Assembly: GCA_947000775.1 (NCBI GenBank)
Contig: CAMQGK010000328.1
Span: 2,699,501-2,763,500, forward strand
Length of the DNA stretch: 64,000 nucleotides
DNA from: Pterois miles
Lineage: Eukaryota > Chordata > Actinopteri > Perciformes > Scorpaenidae
Direction: 5' to 3'
The notes under the pieces: model-generated
The model's input: the letters and a program-made list of their open reading frames with translations, nothing else
The model's database searches: none
Told to the model about the DNA's origin: nothing
Shown here: one piece after another, positions 22,085-33,839 of the stretch
Position numbering within the stretch: position 1 is the first letter of the stretch
Layout of the letters: each line of letters starts with the position of its first letter
Translations under genes and position numbers: made by a program

Positions 22085-22445
22085 AAGTAAATGTCTGGAC
22101 TGTGTACGGTCAGTCTGTGAATTTGTGGCTAAATTTTTGTCAGTGATCATGTCCGACGAGGACACCAGTGGATGTGCTGCTCCACTCAACTGGCCGTTCA
22201 AGTGGTGACGTGTCCTATCGTTGAATGAACCTGATTGGTCCCTGTTTTTGTTGATGTTTCAAACAGGAAACAACATGGCGGCCTGTTCGTAATCTTTCTG
22301 TTATTCCATCTAAACAATCCACCAAAATCTGAAGACAGAAACAGGTGATGCCACTGTGGAATCTCTCATTTTACAACTAGACCACCTAGTTTCACAGCTT
22401 GGTTCAAGTTTTGTGAGCTGGACGCGTCACGGTGGACATACCCAC
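22085..22445 (+). repeat. Interspersed element shared with the 3' UTR of GT31 copy 2
   Basis: The stretch aligns with 59003-59380. Shared words include 'gctgctccactcaactgg', 'tggccgttca', 'cattggtccctg', 'gttattccatctaaacaa', 'caatccaccaaaatctg' and 'cagcttggttcaagttttg'. It is non-coding. Termini are clearer in the 59-kb copy, where a 9-base direct repeat flanks the insertion. Confidence 0.75.
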
Positions 22446-23450
22446 CAGTCCTTCCTCACTTCCTACTCTCCTACTTCTGGTGACCTTGGGTCATCTTCAA
22501 CCTCAGCCCTCATTTTGATCTTCATTTCACACTTGTAAAGATTCACCATTGCATCTTGCACGGTTGCGACATTATTGCAACCAGGTGGAGCATTGCCGCC
22601 AACATTTGACCGGCTTGTTATCAACTGTGTTATAACTGATTGAACTCGTACTTGCTTGTGTATGTTTAACACGAGGTGAAAAATACACCACCATTTTTAC
22701 AAATGTGGTGGTCCCTCCTCTTCCACTGCGTAGCCAAGATGGCGACTATTCTCAACTGTTTACCGACCGTTGAGTCCACACTAATAAATGATAAAAAAAA
22801 AAAAATGTTTATGTGAATTCACAGAGCAGCACAGTTCAGACCCAAACACCCATCAGAATCCTGATCTCAGCAGACCGTTAATCAGGACAGAAACCAGACT
22901 TCCTCTCTCTCGCCTCACCATCAACAGTGACAAACACCAAACTTGTGTACATTCACCTCAAATAAGAGACAGCTTATTCAAAGTAAAGTGATAGTGAGTA
23001 GAAGCAGTTAAGTTGCAACTGTGCTGGGGCAGAAAAACAGCTCAAATTACCCTACAAGAGATTTAGCTGGATAGGGTCAAAGGTCGTGTTGACACTCTGT
23101 CTTGCTTCTTCTGTTTGTTTTCTTTATAGGTGGTACTTTTTGTTTGTGCCCCCCTGATTTTGAGATTTATTTGTTCTCTCTTGTTTTGATACTATATTGT
23201 TTTATGTGAGACGTTATTAACTCAGTTTTGGGTTTGTGGAAGCTCAGAAGGACATTTTGTTGGATGTAACTGGACTCTGGACTATTGGATGTGCTCCTCA
23301 CTATGGTGCACAGCTATGCAGTGACTTGCTAAACACACTTAATAAAGGGTAAAGACAGCTGAATACCTTTGAGGATTTTAGTGCGAGCAAAACAGTTTGA
23401 CAAAAAATCAGTGGCTACAATCATAAAACGATGAGATTCCATAAACAAGA
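22446..23450. other. Intronic stretch without recognised genes
   Basis: Small ORFs only, and an A-rich tract at 22793-22804. No supported element. Confidence 0.5.
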
Positions 23451-23457
23451 GTAAGAC

Positions 23458-23590
23458 CAATGGCTGAAGATGCAAATGGCCAAAAACCAAGATGGCGTCA
23501 ACCAAAACCCCCCCCAAAAACCATAGTCTATAAACCAATGGGAGACATCATGCTGACTACGGTCTCTTCTTATATACAATCTATGGTTCC
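23458..23590 (+). repeat. 'CAAGATGGCGTCAACCAAAA' repeat remnant
   Basis: 'aaaaaccaagatggcgtcaa' is followed by 'agtctataaaccaatggg' and 'cttcttatatacaatctatg'. This is the same order of phrases as at 58130-58215 plus 58547-58567. It is a diverged copy of the family at 12325-12445. Confidence 0.6.
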
Positions 23591-23599
23591 CACACAAGT

Positions 23600-24465
23600 G
23601 AAAGGACCCACAAAACAAGAAGTAATGAAAACAACACTGTTCACCACTAGCTCGAGCTGTTGGGTGACCATGAAAAGTCATGCAAGCAGTCAAAGCGCCA
23701 ATGCAATGCTTGTTTCTGATAGCTTGCACACATTCTGCAGGCCTCGCTGCATGCCGTGCAGCGTAACCGGACTCTGAGGAGGAGAAAAGTGAAGGCCATG
23801 CTCTGCTGCAGAACGGGTGCTGACACACGACTCGCCCGAGGCTTGTCGGGATGTTTGGAGAAGGAATGGAGAGAAAAATGATGTTGTGTTTGTGTGGATG
23901 GATGGAGTGTGTATACACATGCACAGACTCCCACAGAAGCCACAAGTGACCTCATCTGATTCAGCACAGATAGCATGAATGATGCTGCCCTTTATAAACA
24001 CTTGTTCAGGGTATGAGACGACTCGGCTGTTTTTAATACAGTTTTGGTTTGAAATTTTCATTAGAATACATCACTTGAGGAGCCGACATGTGCCGGTGAC
24101 AGCGATGCCTTCCTCCTTTCACATTCCTGTAAAGATCATATCTGCTCTGTTTGATTTCATGGGAAGATATGTGAGTTTTAACTAGTCTGAGGCTGAACAA
24201 CACACAGGATGGTTTGACCATGTTAATCACAAGTAAATCTAATAAGTGTTGGAAATCAGAGCCGTCACATTATCTCTGACCACAGCTGTGAGTAAACACA
24301 AAGGTATGCATGCACAGAAACACTTTCCTTTAGTCACAAGCACGAATTCTCATCGATCAATCACAGCTAGGCCACAGAAAATAACGGCAGTCGTTCATCA
24401 AAATCACCCTGAACATAAAGAGTTTGTTGTTCCGCTGCTCAGAAAAAAAAAGCTAAGGATGATGT
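23600..24465. other. Intronic stretch, no gene recognised
   Basis: Three mutually overlapping minus-strand ORFs of 109-174 codons (23421-24061) and plus-strand ORFs in the same place have no recognisable domain. They cannot all be coding, and none is called. Confidence 0.45.
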
Positions 24466-24468
24466 AGA

Positions 24469-24760
24469 GCACATGTGTCAAACTTAAGGCCTGCGCGCCA
24501 GATTAGGCCCGGCACCTCATCTTATGTGGCCCGCGAGTGCGTGCAAAGAATCTATTATGCTTTTCATACAATTCGATGTCACTTTACATACGTACGGTGT
24601 CCGCAAACTACATGTCCCACAATGCATCTCAATTTTGTTGCCGGCGCTCTAACTGAGTGATGGGGTCATTTAAAAAAATATGAAAAGAACCAAGAAAAGA
24701 AAAGGTGATGCAGAGGGAAGGAAATTTCCTGAGAGGCAGAAAGAGGATCCATGTTAGTGG
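24469..24760 (+). mobile_element. 5' end fragment of a hAT (Charlie-like) transposon
   Basis: Opens with a terminus of the form 'catgtgtcaaacttaaggcc' and then 'tatgtggcccgcgagtg', wording typical of hAT/Charlie ends in vertebrates ('gtcaaactcaaggcccg', 'atgtggcccgcga'). After about 200 bases comes atgaaaagaaccaagaaaag, which reads like the start of a hAT transposase (MKRTKKRK). The body is absent. No right end was found, so it is a truncated copy. Confidence 0.65.
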
Positions 24761-24764
24761 TTAA

Positions 24765-25425
24765 TGGAGACCAGCCGGTATGTCTTCTTTACTACGAGGC
24801 AGTAAAACACTGTCACACCACTGTCATCTACCACATGATCTCAGCTGATCAGCTGTTGATCACTAACAGTTTATATGTTTATGTAGTATATGTAGTTATA
24901 TGTATGTCTTTCTTGATTTCAGCGTGTCATTTGTAAGCTGTGTTTCCCGTACTGACTGCAATTTAAAAATAAAAATGTGAATATGTTATGGTAAGAGTTA
25001 GTAACATAGTATAAAATGCAAGAAAGACCACATATGTGGACGTCTGCATGGTGTATAAATGACTCGCGAAAACGCTGTGAGACCCCGTTGGGTTTCCACT
25101 TCTTTTAAACTCCACATATAGTGTTGCCTCTTTGAAGGTTTTGGTATGAGCATACATTTACTGAAAATATAGTGAGCCACAGAGATGTTGAAATGAAGAA
25201 CTGGTTAATATCTCCAATGACTCAGCAGTTCTTCAAACTGACAATTATGAAAATACTTTTGTTTTTTTGTTTGTTTGTTTCAGCTGTAGAAACTTCATGT
25301 CCTCTGTTATTTGCTTTCTCAGCTGTCCCGTGTGCCGACCCTGATGTGTTTTTCTCTGTCCTACCCGGGTGGTGAAGCAGAGACTTTAATATGAGGGAAG
25401 TAAAACAAGTGAAGTCAATGGTGCA
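24765..25425. other. Intronic stretch, probably old repeat, no gene
   Basis: AT-rich with short ORFs only. 'gttagtaacatagtataaaa' and nearby phrases loosely resemble 5810-5830 and 30540-30560, suggesting a decayed interspersed family. Confidence 0.35.
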
Positions 25426-25427
25426 GT

Positions 25428-26791
25428 GACAAACACAGTCTGCTTAAACTAATACCGCACAGAAAATTAGATGTTTTCATGTTTTTTACTGAACACAACA
25501 TGTAAACATTCACAGTGCAGGGTGGAAAAAGTATGTGAACCCCTAGGCTAATGACTTCTCAAAGAGCTAATTGGAGCCAGGAGTCAGCCAACCTGGAGTC
25601 CACTCAATGTGATGAGATTGGAGGTGTTGATTAAAGCTGCCCTGCCCTATAAAAAACACACATCAGTTTTGAGTTAGCTGTTGTCAAGAAGCATTGCCTG
25701 ATGTGAACCATGCCTCGCACAAAAGAGCTCTCAGAGGACCTACGATCAGGAGCTGTTGACTTATGTGAAGCTGGAAAGAGTTACAAAAGTCTCTCTAAAA
25801 GCCTTTATGTTCATGTGTCCATAGTAAGACAGATTGTCTACAAATGGAGAAAGTTCAGCACTGTTGCTACTCTCTCTAGGCGTGGTCGTCCTGTAAAGAT
25901 GATGATTTCAGTTGCTAATCTACAATAAGTAAAACATTAAACAAGAGTGCAGATGATGGGAGGACACTACGGAGGAAGCCACTGCTGTCCAAAAAAACAC
26001 TGCTCCACGTTTGAAGTTTGCAAAAGAGCACCTGGATGTTACACAGCACTACTGGCTAAATATTGTGTGGACTGAGACATTTGGAAAGAACACACAACGC
26101 TCAGCACACCAACATCAAAACCTCATCCCAAATGTGAAATATGGTGGAGGGGCATCATGGTTTGGTGCTGCTTTGCTGCCTCAGGGTCTGGACGGATTGC
26201 TGTCATCGACGGAAAAATTAATTCCCTATCAAGACATTTTACAGGAAAACTGAAGACCATCTGTCCACCAACTGAAGCTCAACAGAGGATGGGTGATGCA
26301 ACAGGACAACGACCCAAAGCATAGAAGTAAATCAACAACAGAACGGTTTCAACAGAAGAAAATAGGCCTTCTGGAGCAGACCAGTCAGAGTCCTGACCTC
26401 AACCCGAATGAGGTGCTGTGGCAGGACCTCTAGAGAGCAATTCACACCAGACATCCCAGAATATTGCTGAACTGAAACAGTTTTGTAAAGAGGAACGGTC
26501 CAAAGTTCCTGCTGACCGTTTTGCTGGTCTGATGTTATTGCTGCCAAGGAGGGTCAACCAGTTATTAAATCCAAAGGTTCACATACTTTTTCCACCCCAC
26601 ACTGTGAATGTTTACATGTTGTGTTCAATAAAAACATGAAAACATATCATTTTTTGTGCGGTATTAGTTTAAGCAGACTGTGTTTGTCTGTTGTTGTGAC
26701 TTAGATGAAGATCAGAACACATTTTATGACCAACTTATGCAGAAATCCAAGTAATACCAAAGGGTGCAAACACTTTTTCTTGTAACTGCAT
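25428..26791 (+). mobile_element. Second Tc1-like transposon, left end lost
   Basis: Two long inverted arms (about 115 bases; 25428-25542 and 26574-26688) match almost perfectly, including gcagggtggaaaaagtatgt against its inverse, and 'gcggtattagtttaagcaga' against its inverse. Outside the right arm the typical terminus 'tgcaaacactttttcttgta' follows to about 26791. No counterpart exists on the left, so about 100 bases of the left end are missing or replaced. The transposase between the arms is decayed. Confidence 0.85.
25710..26252 (+). pseudogene. Decayed Tc1-like transposase
   Basis: The first frame (25710-25925) gives an N-terminal helix-turn-helix region (MPRTKELSEDLRSGAVDLCE, then VRQIVYKWRKFSTVATLSRR). 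It stops early at an in-frame TAA near 25926. A second frame (26011-26252) resumes with KFAKEHLD and a region aligning to the catalytic core (NIVWTET, where Asp would be expected after T). Later phrases (QQDNDPKH-like at 26298-26325, and 'gacctcaacccgaatgag') are visible at DNA level in shifted frames. Internal deletions and frameshifts make it non-functional. Confidence 0.85.
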
Positions 26792-26794
26792 ATT

Positions 26795-27460
26795 AGGATA
26801 ATTTTCTGCTGCGAGATCGCTCCTTCAGTCTGCTGCCTCATTCTGTTTAATGCATCCCATCTGTTAAAGTCAGAGGTACGAAGCAGCGTTCGTGCAGCCG
26901 GCTGACCTGCTGACTGCTTATCTTGGACTTGTTTTGGTCTGTCTGTGTTTATGGAGTGTCTTGGTTTAGCTAGCGGCCATCGCTAATGCAGTGCATCATT
27001 ACACATAAAGAAATAAACACTGTCTCCTCTATAAAACTTAAATAAAGAGTTCAGCAAGTGTCAGAGTCCAACACTGAAATGTTACATAATATTCATAACT
27101 ATGTTTTCACTAGTGTATAATCACCTGAAATGAAGAACTGTTCTGTTTCTGTTAGCTTAGCATGAGCCATTTATATCTGCATCAAAGAGAGTTGAAGCAC
27201 AAGAGACTAAACTATGCTGTTTTTTTGTTTTTTGCCACCGCCATTTTACACTAAAACATCTATTATATTAGTGTTTTATTGTTCAGCACAGGTCATTCTG
27301 GTAAAATAAGACAATATAATAGAAATCATTTAGTTTTACTTTCTACTGTTTGCATACTATTTTTTTTACAAATGTATTTGTAACCCTTGATCTGCCCTAA
27401 GTTTTTGGCTAAAAACTAAATTTAACAAGATTGCATTTGAACACATCATGATAGTGTTAG
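26795..27460. other. Intronic stretch, nothing recognised
   Basis: AT-rich, no substantial ORF, no clear repeat ends. Confidence 0.5.
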
Positions 27461-27461
27461 A

Positions 27462-27483
27462 ATATATATATATATATATCTAT

Positions 27484-27553
<70 letters not shown>

Positions 27554-27556
27554 ATG
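27462..27556. repeat. (TA)n / (TATC)n / (TG)n compound microsatellite
   Basis: TA array interrupted by tatatcta units, running directly into about 10 TG units. Confidence 0.95.
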
Positions 27557-27714
27557 TAAAATCCTAATGTATTGCATCATACATTATGATGTGTTCAAGC
27601 TCAATTCAGTAGAGAGTACACAAGCAAAGAGATGAAACTCTGATGCCATTTTGGAAACATTATATTTATAACATTTTGCAAAACATTATGATGTGTTCAA
27701 GCTCTATTCAGTAA

Positions 27715-27765
27715 GAAGAAGAAGAAGAAGATAGTCCTTTATTAGTCCCACAAGGGGAAATTCAA
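27715..27765 (-). repeat. LINE 3'-tail remnant with (GAA)n
   Basis: A (GAA)n run is followed by 'tagtcctttattagtccc' and 'acaaggggaaattca'. This is the reverse-orientation form of the tail seen at 8715-8788, with the microsatellite marking the 3' end of the element on the minus strand. Confidence 0.5.
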
Positions 27766-27769
27766 TCAG

Positions 27770-28670
27770 TAAGAATCAGTATTGGAAGAAGGTCAGTTCT
27801 AACGCTATCATGATAGCTTGAAACTTAAGGATCTTAAGTATTAAAAATACATTTACCAAAAAGAGTATACAAACCGTAATAAAAGAGTGGATGTTGAAGT
27901 ACATGGGGTTTATTGTTTTACTGTTGTTTTTTACTGTGGTCTCGACTTGATATCGAGAACCCAGAATTTGGCTGGTTTTGACGGCTACATTTCTGATATC
28001 ATGACATCCCTACTAAAGTGTCACTCTTTATACCTGCCAGCCTCTTGCTTTATTATTAACTTGTGTGCATGTTGTCTGTATTTAAAACAGCCTATACATC
28101 CTACACTTCTCACACGCTGTTCCCCTTTTCTCCCACCAGTGTGCATTAAAAGCTGCTGCAGCAGAACTTTTGATCCGCCTCTTTGAAGTGGTTTTCGGTT
28201 CTCATCTGTGAACAAGATGTCCAAATTAAAAGTACCACAGGCTCGCCCACAGCCACAGCTTTCCATGCCAGCTTCAGCGGGCAGAGGATGTGTGAAGTGG
28301 TGAGTCAAGTGCAAAGAGGCCAATGCTTCATCTATCAGAGGGTTAGAGAGCTGGCGGGATGTTAATACACTTTAATGAGCGCTTTGTCACCAGAAAAACC
28401 TGATTAGTTTCTCTGTTTGCACCTTTTAGCCTAATGCTAATAACATGACCACACTACTAACAGCTGTTTGTCTTCTCCTTCTTAAAAAACAACAACAGTT
28501 TGAAGTTATTTCTTGTGGACATTGTTTGCTTGGTATAATTATACTGCAACTTTCTGCATATTTTAAGCAAAGAAAGAATTGCAATATCAACCACAACCAC
28601 GTTGCTCTTTCTAAATGAAAAGGCGGGAACAGTCCCTCGTTTATGTTTTCAGGTGTCAGCGGTGCCACTC
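27770..28670. other. Intronic stretch, nothing recognised
   Basis: Two opposing ORFs of about 100 codons (27887-28323) without a domain. No supported gene. Confidence 0.45.
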
Positions 28671-28671
28671 A

Positions 28672-29150
28672 CCGCCGTGAATGAACGCTTGATGTGCAAG
28701 ACACTCGGCACCTGATTGGACGAACTCTTTCCCTCGTGCCCTGCTTTCAAACCGGAACCAACATGGCGGCTTGTTTGGAAACTTTCTTCTCTTATATCAC
28801 AAAAATAGTACACATAAATATTTCTGAAAACATTTTATGTGTGAAATCAGCCATGGAGTTGCTGAATCTGTCTTTATTTTGGATCGATAACAGTAAGTTT
28901 AAAAATTTCTACAGAGTTTCCGGAGGCGGTGAGTCGTGCTGGTAAAGTAGCCTAAAACCCAACTCTAATGCAGATGAGGGGCAGCCAACATGACAGCCCG
29001 TCTCTTGAATCGCGCCGCCACGCTACCAGGATGCACTGCACGGCTGCTTACATAGACAATGAATGGGAAGTGTGGAAAGGACAGAGGCTGTGGACATGCA
29101 ACATTACTGGATTTAACATTACAGACATGACCAGAAATGGTCCAGACATA
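28672..29150 (+). repeat. Teleost interspersed repeat remnant
   Basis: Phrases such as 'cacctgattggacgaactct', 'accaacatggcggcttgttt', 'ccatggagttgctgaatctg' and 'cgccgccacgctaccaggat' are ones I recognise as recurring together in fish genomes. It is non-coding despite an 83-codon ORF. No second copy in the window is close enough to define its ends. Confidence 0.45.
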
Positions 29151-29247
29151 GACTTTGCTCTCGTTGAAGCAGCAGTGGAGACAAATGTCATCAGTCTCTA
29201 GAAATATATCATACAGTATGTTTCAGTATAATGCACAAGTCAACTCA

Positions 29248-29390
29248 AAGACATTCAGTTTAGTTTAGAGGTCATAGAAGAAAGAAACCAAAAGTATTCA
29301 CAACCGACTCAAACCGATTATCAAAATAGTTTGCAATTAATTAAATAGTTGACAACTAATCAATTAATCAATGAATCACTGCAGCTCTAT
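29248..29390 (+). repeat. Fragment of the 'CTGCAACTAATGATTA' family
   Basis: 'acattcagtttagtttaga' and the closing 'gattatcaaaatagtttgca' with 'aactaatcaattaatcaatg' match the 3' half of the copy at 3103-3412. Confidence 0.55.
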
Positions 29391-29483
29391 TGGAAACAAA
29401 TACATCCAATATTATGCAACAATGAAAGTGATGGATCATAGATATTTTTACTGTAGTAAACCTACTAGAGCGGTCAATCAATT

Positions 29484-29916
29484 CACTCGCCGGCCACATA
29501 ATTAGGTACACTTATTCAATTGCTAGTTAACACAAATGGCTACTCAGCCAATCACATGGCCACAACTCAGTGCATTTAGGCATGTAGACGTGGTCAAGAC
29601 AACCTGCTGAAGTTCAAACCGAGCATCAGAACGGGGAAGAAAGGGGACTGAAGTGACTTTGAACGTGACAAGGTTGTTGGTGCCAGACTGGCTGGTCTGA
29701 GTATCTCAGAAACTGCTGATCTACTGGGATTTTCACACACAACCATCTCTAGGGTTTATAGAGGATGCTATCATGTCAATATGGACCAAAATCTCTGAGG
29801 AGTGTTTCCAACACTTTGCTGAAAGTATGCAACGAAGAATTAAGGCAGCTCTGAAGGCAAAAAGGGGTCCAGCCTTTTACTAGCAAGGTGTACCTAATAA
29901 AGTGGCCGGTGAGATA
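29484..29916. mobile_element. Internally deleted Tc1-like element
   Basis: The ends are inverted: 'gccggccacataattaggta' on the left and 'tacctaataaagtggccggt' on the right. The interior retains coding-derived phrases of a common fish Tc1 family ('ctgatctactgggattttca', 'accatctctagggtttatag', 'atggaccaaaatctctgagg'), but more than 1 kb of transposase is gone. It is non-autonomous. Confidence 0.8.
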
Positions 29917-29921
29917 TATGT

Positions 29922-30020
29922 CAGTCAATTGATTAAAATATTTAATCACGATTAATTGCACATTTTTTATCTGTTCAAAATGTACCATACAGAGAGTTTT
30001 ATCAAGTATTTAAAGTAATT
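29922..30020 (+). repeat. End fragment of the 'AGGGCTGTCA' DNA-element family
   Basis: 'gtcaattgattaaaatattt', 'aatcacgattaattgcac' and 'ctgttcaaaatgtacc' match the terminal 100 bases of the copies at 33238 and (reversed) 47446. It lies directly beside the Tc1 derivative. Confidence 0.6.
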
Positions 30021-30024
30021 TAAA

Positions 30025-31635
30025 ATGCAGCATATGACCTTAACCTGTCCTCAACGATAAACAGGTGAGTAACAGTTGGAGATCTTGCTCAAGCCAGAAC
30101 GTGCTGATATTAATCGTTCGTCTTCATCATCAGCATCATCATATAGTCAGTTTCATGGAAACATTATGAACCAGAAGACAGATCTGTTCTGGAAACGTTG
30201 AGTCTGATTCAGCCCTCTCTCTGACTGTGTTTCTTCTGCTTCGTCAGTTTCATGTGGCGGTCTGAGGCTTGACTGGTCCCCCCTTTGACTCCTGACCTCT
30301 TAATCCCCCTCCAGCTGCAGAGAGGCCTCTGTGACTGTGTGTGAGTGTGTGATCGAGAGAAAGCAGACTGTCTACGCAACCATCAATGCAAGAGAATCCG
30401 CCTGTTTGCCAGAAAAGATGTACGAATGACACAATAATAATTTAGCACGCAATAAGCATGTTTTTGCTTTTGGCGTGTCAATTGTACCCCGTGTAGTCTG
30501 ACTACAATGTAAATACAACCATGTGAATAGTCTATGTTCAGAGCTAGTGACGTAGAATAAAAAGAGAGAGAGACTGCTGATGTCGGAGGGGAGGCGGACG
30601 GGTCCAACAAACACAGGGCTTTAACCAGGAGACCGATGTTTGGTTTTGGTTTGTAAGTTGCATGAGTGACATGTTTTTTAGTGATGTTTTTGACATATTT
30701 TCTGTACTTCTGTTATGTTATTTTCAGTGGATGGTCCAACAAACACAGGACTTGAACCAGGTGACAGCTGTTGACTAAGTGGTTTTGTTGCCTAAACATA
30801 ACTGCGGACATTAATGTAGTTTTGTGGCGTGGCGTACACGACACATGAAAAAGCCTTAAATGTGTCGTCATGAATGTCCTTGTAATGTTGTGCTACAAGA
30901 ATCAGCCCGTTTGCACAAAAAAGGCAGTTAACGCCACGATAATGTGCACCGCATTTAGAATGCAATGAGAATGCCTTTCTTGTTTTGGTTGTGTAATTCC
31001 TACCCTGTGTAGTCTGACTACGATGTAAATGCATCCACATGAACTATAATTCCAGGTCACCTGAGCACAAACACGCGTCTGACTGAAGGCCAAACAAGTC
31101 AAGTCAGTCACCAGTTGAATGTGTTGAACAATAAGCGTGGCGCCACACCTGCAGCCGAGGCCGTGATTCAGCGCTGATACACTTGTGGTGTGTTTAAAAT
31201 GCACACACAGACACAACAGAAGGGTTTGTGTCCAACAAAAGGCGACGTGACACCACATGAGCACCTGAACGCAACGTGTGGCTTCACACGTCCGGACACG
31301 TGGCGAGGCTGCGCACCAGCGTTGAGTCCGACGCACGCGTCCGTGGTAACCAACACAAACGGCTTCTCTCTTCACCTGTTGAGCCGTCGAGGGATGTCAC
31401 AGATCCAGACCTGTGAGGCCCTGCAGCGCCGCCACCCCCCCCCCAGCGCCACGGCCTACTTCCTACCTCAGTGTGTGTGTGCAGGGGAATGAGGGCTGTT
31501 GATTGGAGATGAAAGGCAGTCAGATTATATGTCCTCAGGAAAAAGAGAGAGGGGCTCAGATAAAGGAGCTGGAAGTGGGCTTCCCCTAATCACCACCCTC
31601 GCCCTCAGGTAGTGCTGTGATGGAGGGCGGGGGGG
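30025..31635. other. Intronic stretch with weak repeats, no gene
   Basis: The segments 30420-30640 and 30770-31060 share the phrase 'cgtgtagtctgactac' / 'tgtgtagtctgactac' with neighbouring words and 'ggtccaacaaacacagg', so they look like two pieces of one old interspersed family. Several minus-strand ORFs of up to 157 codons (30902-31375) overlap each other and lack domains. Confidence 0.4.
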
Positions 31636-31641
31636 TAACCT

Positions 31642-32074
31642 TAAGGCCCTGACACACTAAGCTGGCCTCGTCGGCTCTAGTCTGCCCTTCAGTCAGTTTA
31701 GCATGTTGAATCATCCGATAGAGAAATCACTCTGATTGGCTGCTCAGATTTAACGAATCAGTGCACGAGAAGAAAACATAAGTGAGGAAACGATTTAACT
31801 CAAGACACAGAAGGCTTTTCATCTTCATCTGATTATTCCAACACATATTTTCACAGCAACATGAACATTTAACGAGGCTAAGTGGTGAGTGCTAGTGGTG
31901 TGAAAATGGTCGGTTATTTCCAGAACCTACGTGCTAACTGGCGGTCGACTGTTGTCTTTGCGGTGTGTTCAAGTACAACTTTTTGGCCAGGACAAAGGTG
32001 ACGTGAGGCGACGCAGCAGTCGACCTTCGTGGCGGCTGGTTCTCTGATGTCAGCTTGGTGTGTCTGGGCCTTTA
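31642..32074. repeat. Non-autonomous DNA element with about 24-bp inverted ends
   Basis: The left end aaggccctgacacactaagc is mirrored by the right end gcttggtgtgtctgggcctt with two or three mismatches. A possible 3-base TTA/TAA target duplication would fit PIF/Harbinger but is not proven. A related 3' part ('gtctttgcggtgtgttc', 'gaggcgacgcagcagtcgac', 'gttctctgatgtc') recurs at 33885-34015. Confidence 0.65.
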
Positions 32075-32079
32075 GGCGA

Positions 32080-33235
32080 CATCCAACACTAATGTCTCAT
32101 TTTAAAACAGTGTTTTCAAAGACTGTGTGCATGTAACGAGCAGAAACTGACATTTGTAGAAAAATGCACAAAACTGAGGAATAACTTTTCATAAGATGAA
32201 CCGTTGATGAAGGTATGTTAGCCAGCCAGCTGCCTTCAGATATCAGGCTGATGTCAAGAGGCACAAACAGAGACAGGATGAACTAGTTGGACTTTTCTAC
32301 TGTGGTTGTAATGAAACGTATTATTAAAGTGGATGTCCACTTAGCAGTCTGCAGCTGTGTGACATAAAATCTACATTTTAACATTACAATGTAAGTGGTG
32401 CAGGTCTAAATTATTCTTGCTCAACTGAGTATTTTAATCCTGTTTTAGTCTTCCAGGGAAAAAAAAGAAAATATTAAAATTGTGATTTGCCAACATCAAG
32501 TTATCAAAAGTTTATTTGTTCTGTCTCAGGCTAGTGTTTCTGCATCAGGTAATCTGACCTCAGACCTGCCCTTTGGAGACATCTTTGTGTCCTGGTGCCT
32601 CCTGGTACCACAGAGGAATGTAACCAGGAGTCTGTATGTGTCACGCTATTTACCTTCCTACTGAACCGCCGTGTTTATAAAACACACTGAGGATGAGGGG
32701 GAAGCTACTTAGAGACACGCTTCACGGACTAGTAAAGGAGTAGCAACCCCTAAACCCTCCCAGGGGAGGAGGGAGGAGCGCAGGTCGAGGTTCTCCTCCG
32801 GTCTGCATGTTGAGTCGCAGCCTGTTGGAGGTTTGAGTTCCTCTGGTGTCAAGCAGCCTTGTAAAGACGTAACTTGAGTCTTTTTTTATGTCACTGAAAA
32901 CAGAAACCAAGTTTAGCAACTTTCCAGCAGGAATCATTTCAATAATAGGATATTCAGTCAGTTCAAGTTATGCGATAGAGAGGACACATATTGGAGCAAT
33001 ATTCAGTAATGATCAATTCCAATTAGTTATCGGAGTCATTTATCTAGAACAGCTGGTAAATAGTGTCCAGTTTCTCAAACACAATGTTTTTCAGTTTTTC
33101 TCAATTTTTTTTTTGTTGTTGTGGCATTTTTTTGCCTTTATTCATTTTTTTATCTGTTTATCTATTTATTTATTCATCTGTCTGACAGAAGGCAACATAT
33201 CATAAATACAACTAGTATAATAAAACAACACTGTA
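32080..33235. other. Intronic stretch, nothing recognised
   Basis: T-rich runs near 33100-33180 and several short ORFs. No gene or clear element. Confidence 0.45.
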
Positions 33236-33237
33236 CA

Positions 33238-33720
33238 AATTTATTGATTCAAATATTTAATCGCAAATTAATCACACCTTTTTTTTCCTGTTCAAAATGT
33301 ACCTTAAAGGGAGATTTGTGAAATATTTAATACTCTTATCAACATGGGAGTGGACAAACCTGCTGCTTTATACAAATGTATGTATATATTTATTATTGGA
33401 AATCAATTAACGACACAAAACAATGACAGTCCAGAAACCCTCAAAGGTTCTGACTTTAGCATAAAAACTATGCTCCAGTTATAACATGACAACCTGCAGC
33501 CCAACAGGCAACAACAGCTGTCAGTGTGTCAGAGTGCTGACTTGACTAGGACTTGATCCAGACTGACTGACTATCATAAAGTGGGCATGTCTGTAAAGGG
33601 GAGACTGGTGGGGACCCAGAGAACCATTTACATTCACACATCTGGAGGCCAGAGGTCAAGGGATCCCTCTGAAGATGGACATGACAGTTTTTCCTCACCA
33701 ACATTTAGATTCAGCATGTT
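33238..33720 (+). repeat. 'AGGGCTGTCA' family DNA element, one end missing
   Basis: From 'caaatatttaatcgcaaatt' through 'gttcaaaatgtaccttaaag', 'aacgacacaaaacaatgaca', 'aacaggcaacaacagctgtc' and 'gggcatgtctgtaaagggga' the segment matches the reverse of 46950-47440 nearly end to end. No intact ORF. The far terminus is replaced by other repeat sequence. Confidence 0.75.
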
Positions 33721-33839
33721 GAATCAGTGGTGGAGCTGCTTTGTTTCATGTACGTCTCCTAAAACCAGCTTGTATAACCGCTGTCCTCTGTCTTCCTGTT
33801 TCCCTTTTTAAATGATGGATACACACTAACGCCACCTGC

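Noticed and set aside
23421..24061. Overlapping minus-strand ORFs of 109-174 codons
   Set aside because: Three frames are open over the same DNA and none shows a domain; part overlaps a repeat family.
28672..28810. Third copy of the element at 22085 and 58985
   Set aside because: Only the phrase 'acctgattgg' and 'aacatggcggc' with nearby words agree; the rest is a different repeat, so I kept it separate.
30902..31375. 157-codon minus-strand ORF
   Set aside because: It is Cys/Val-rich without a coherent domain, and it partly covers an interspersed repeat-like segment.
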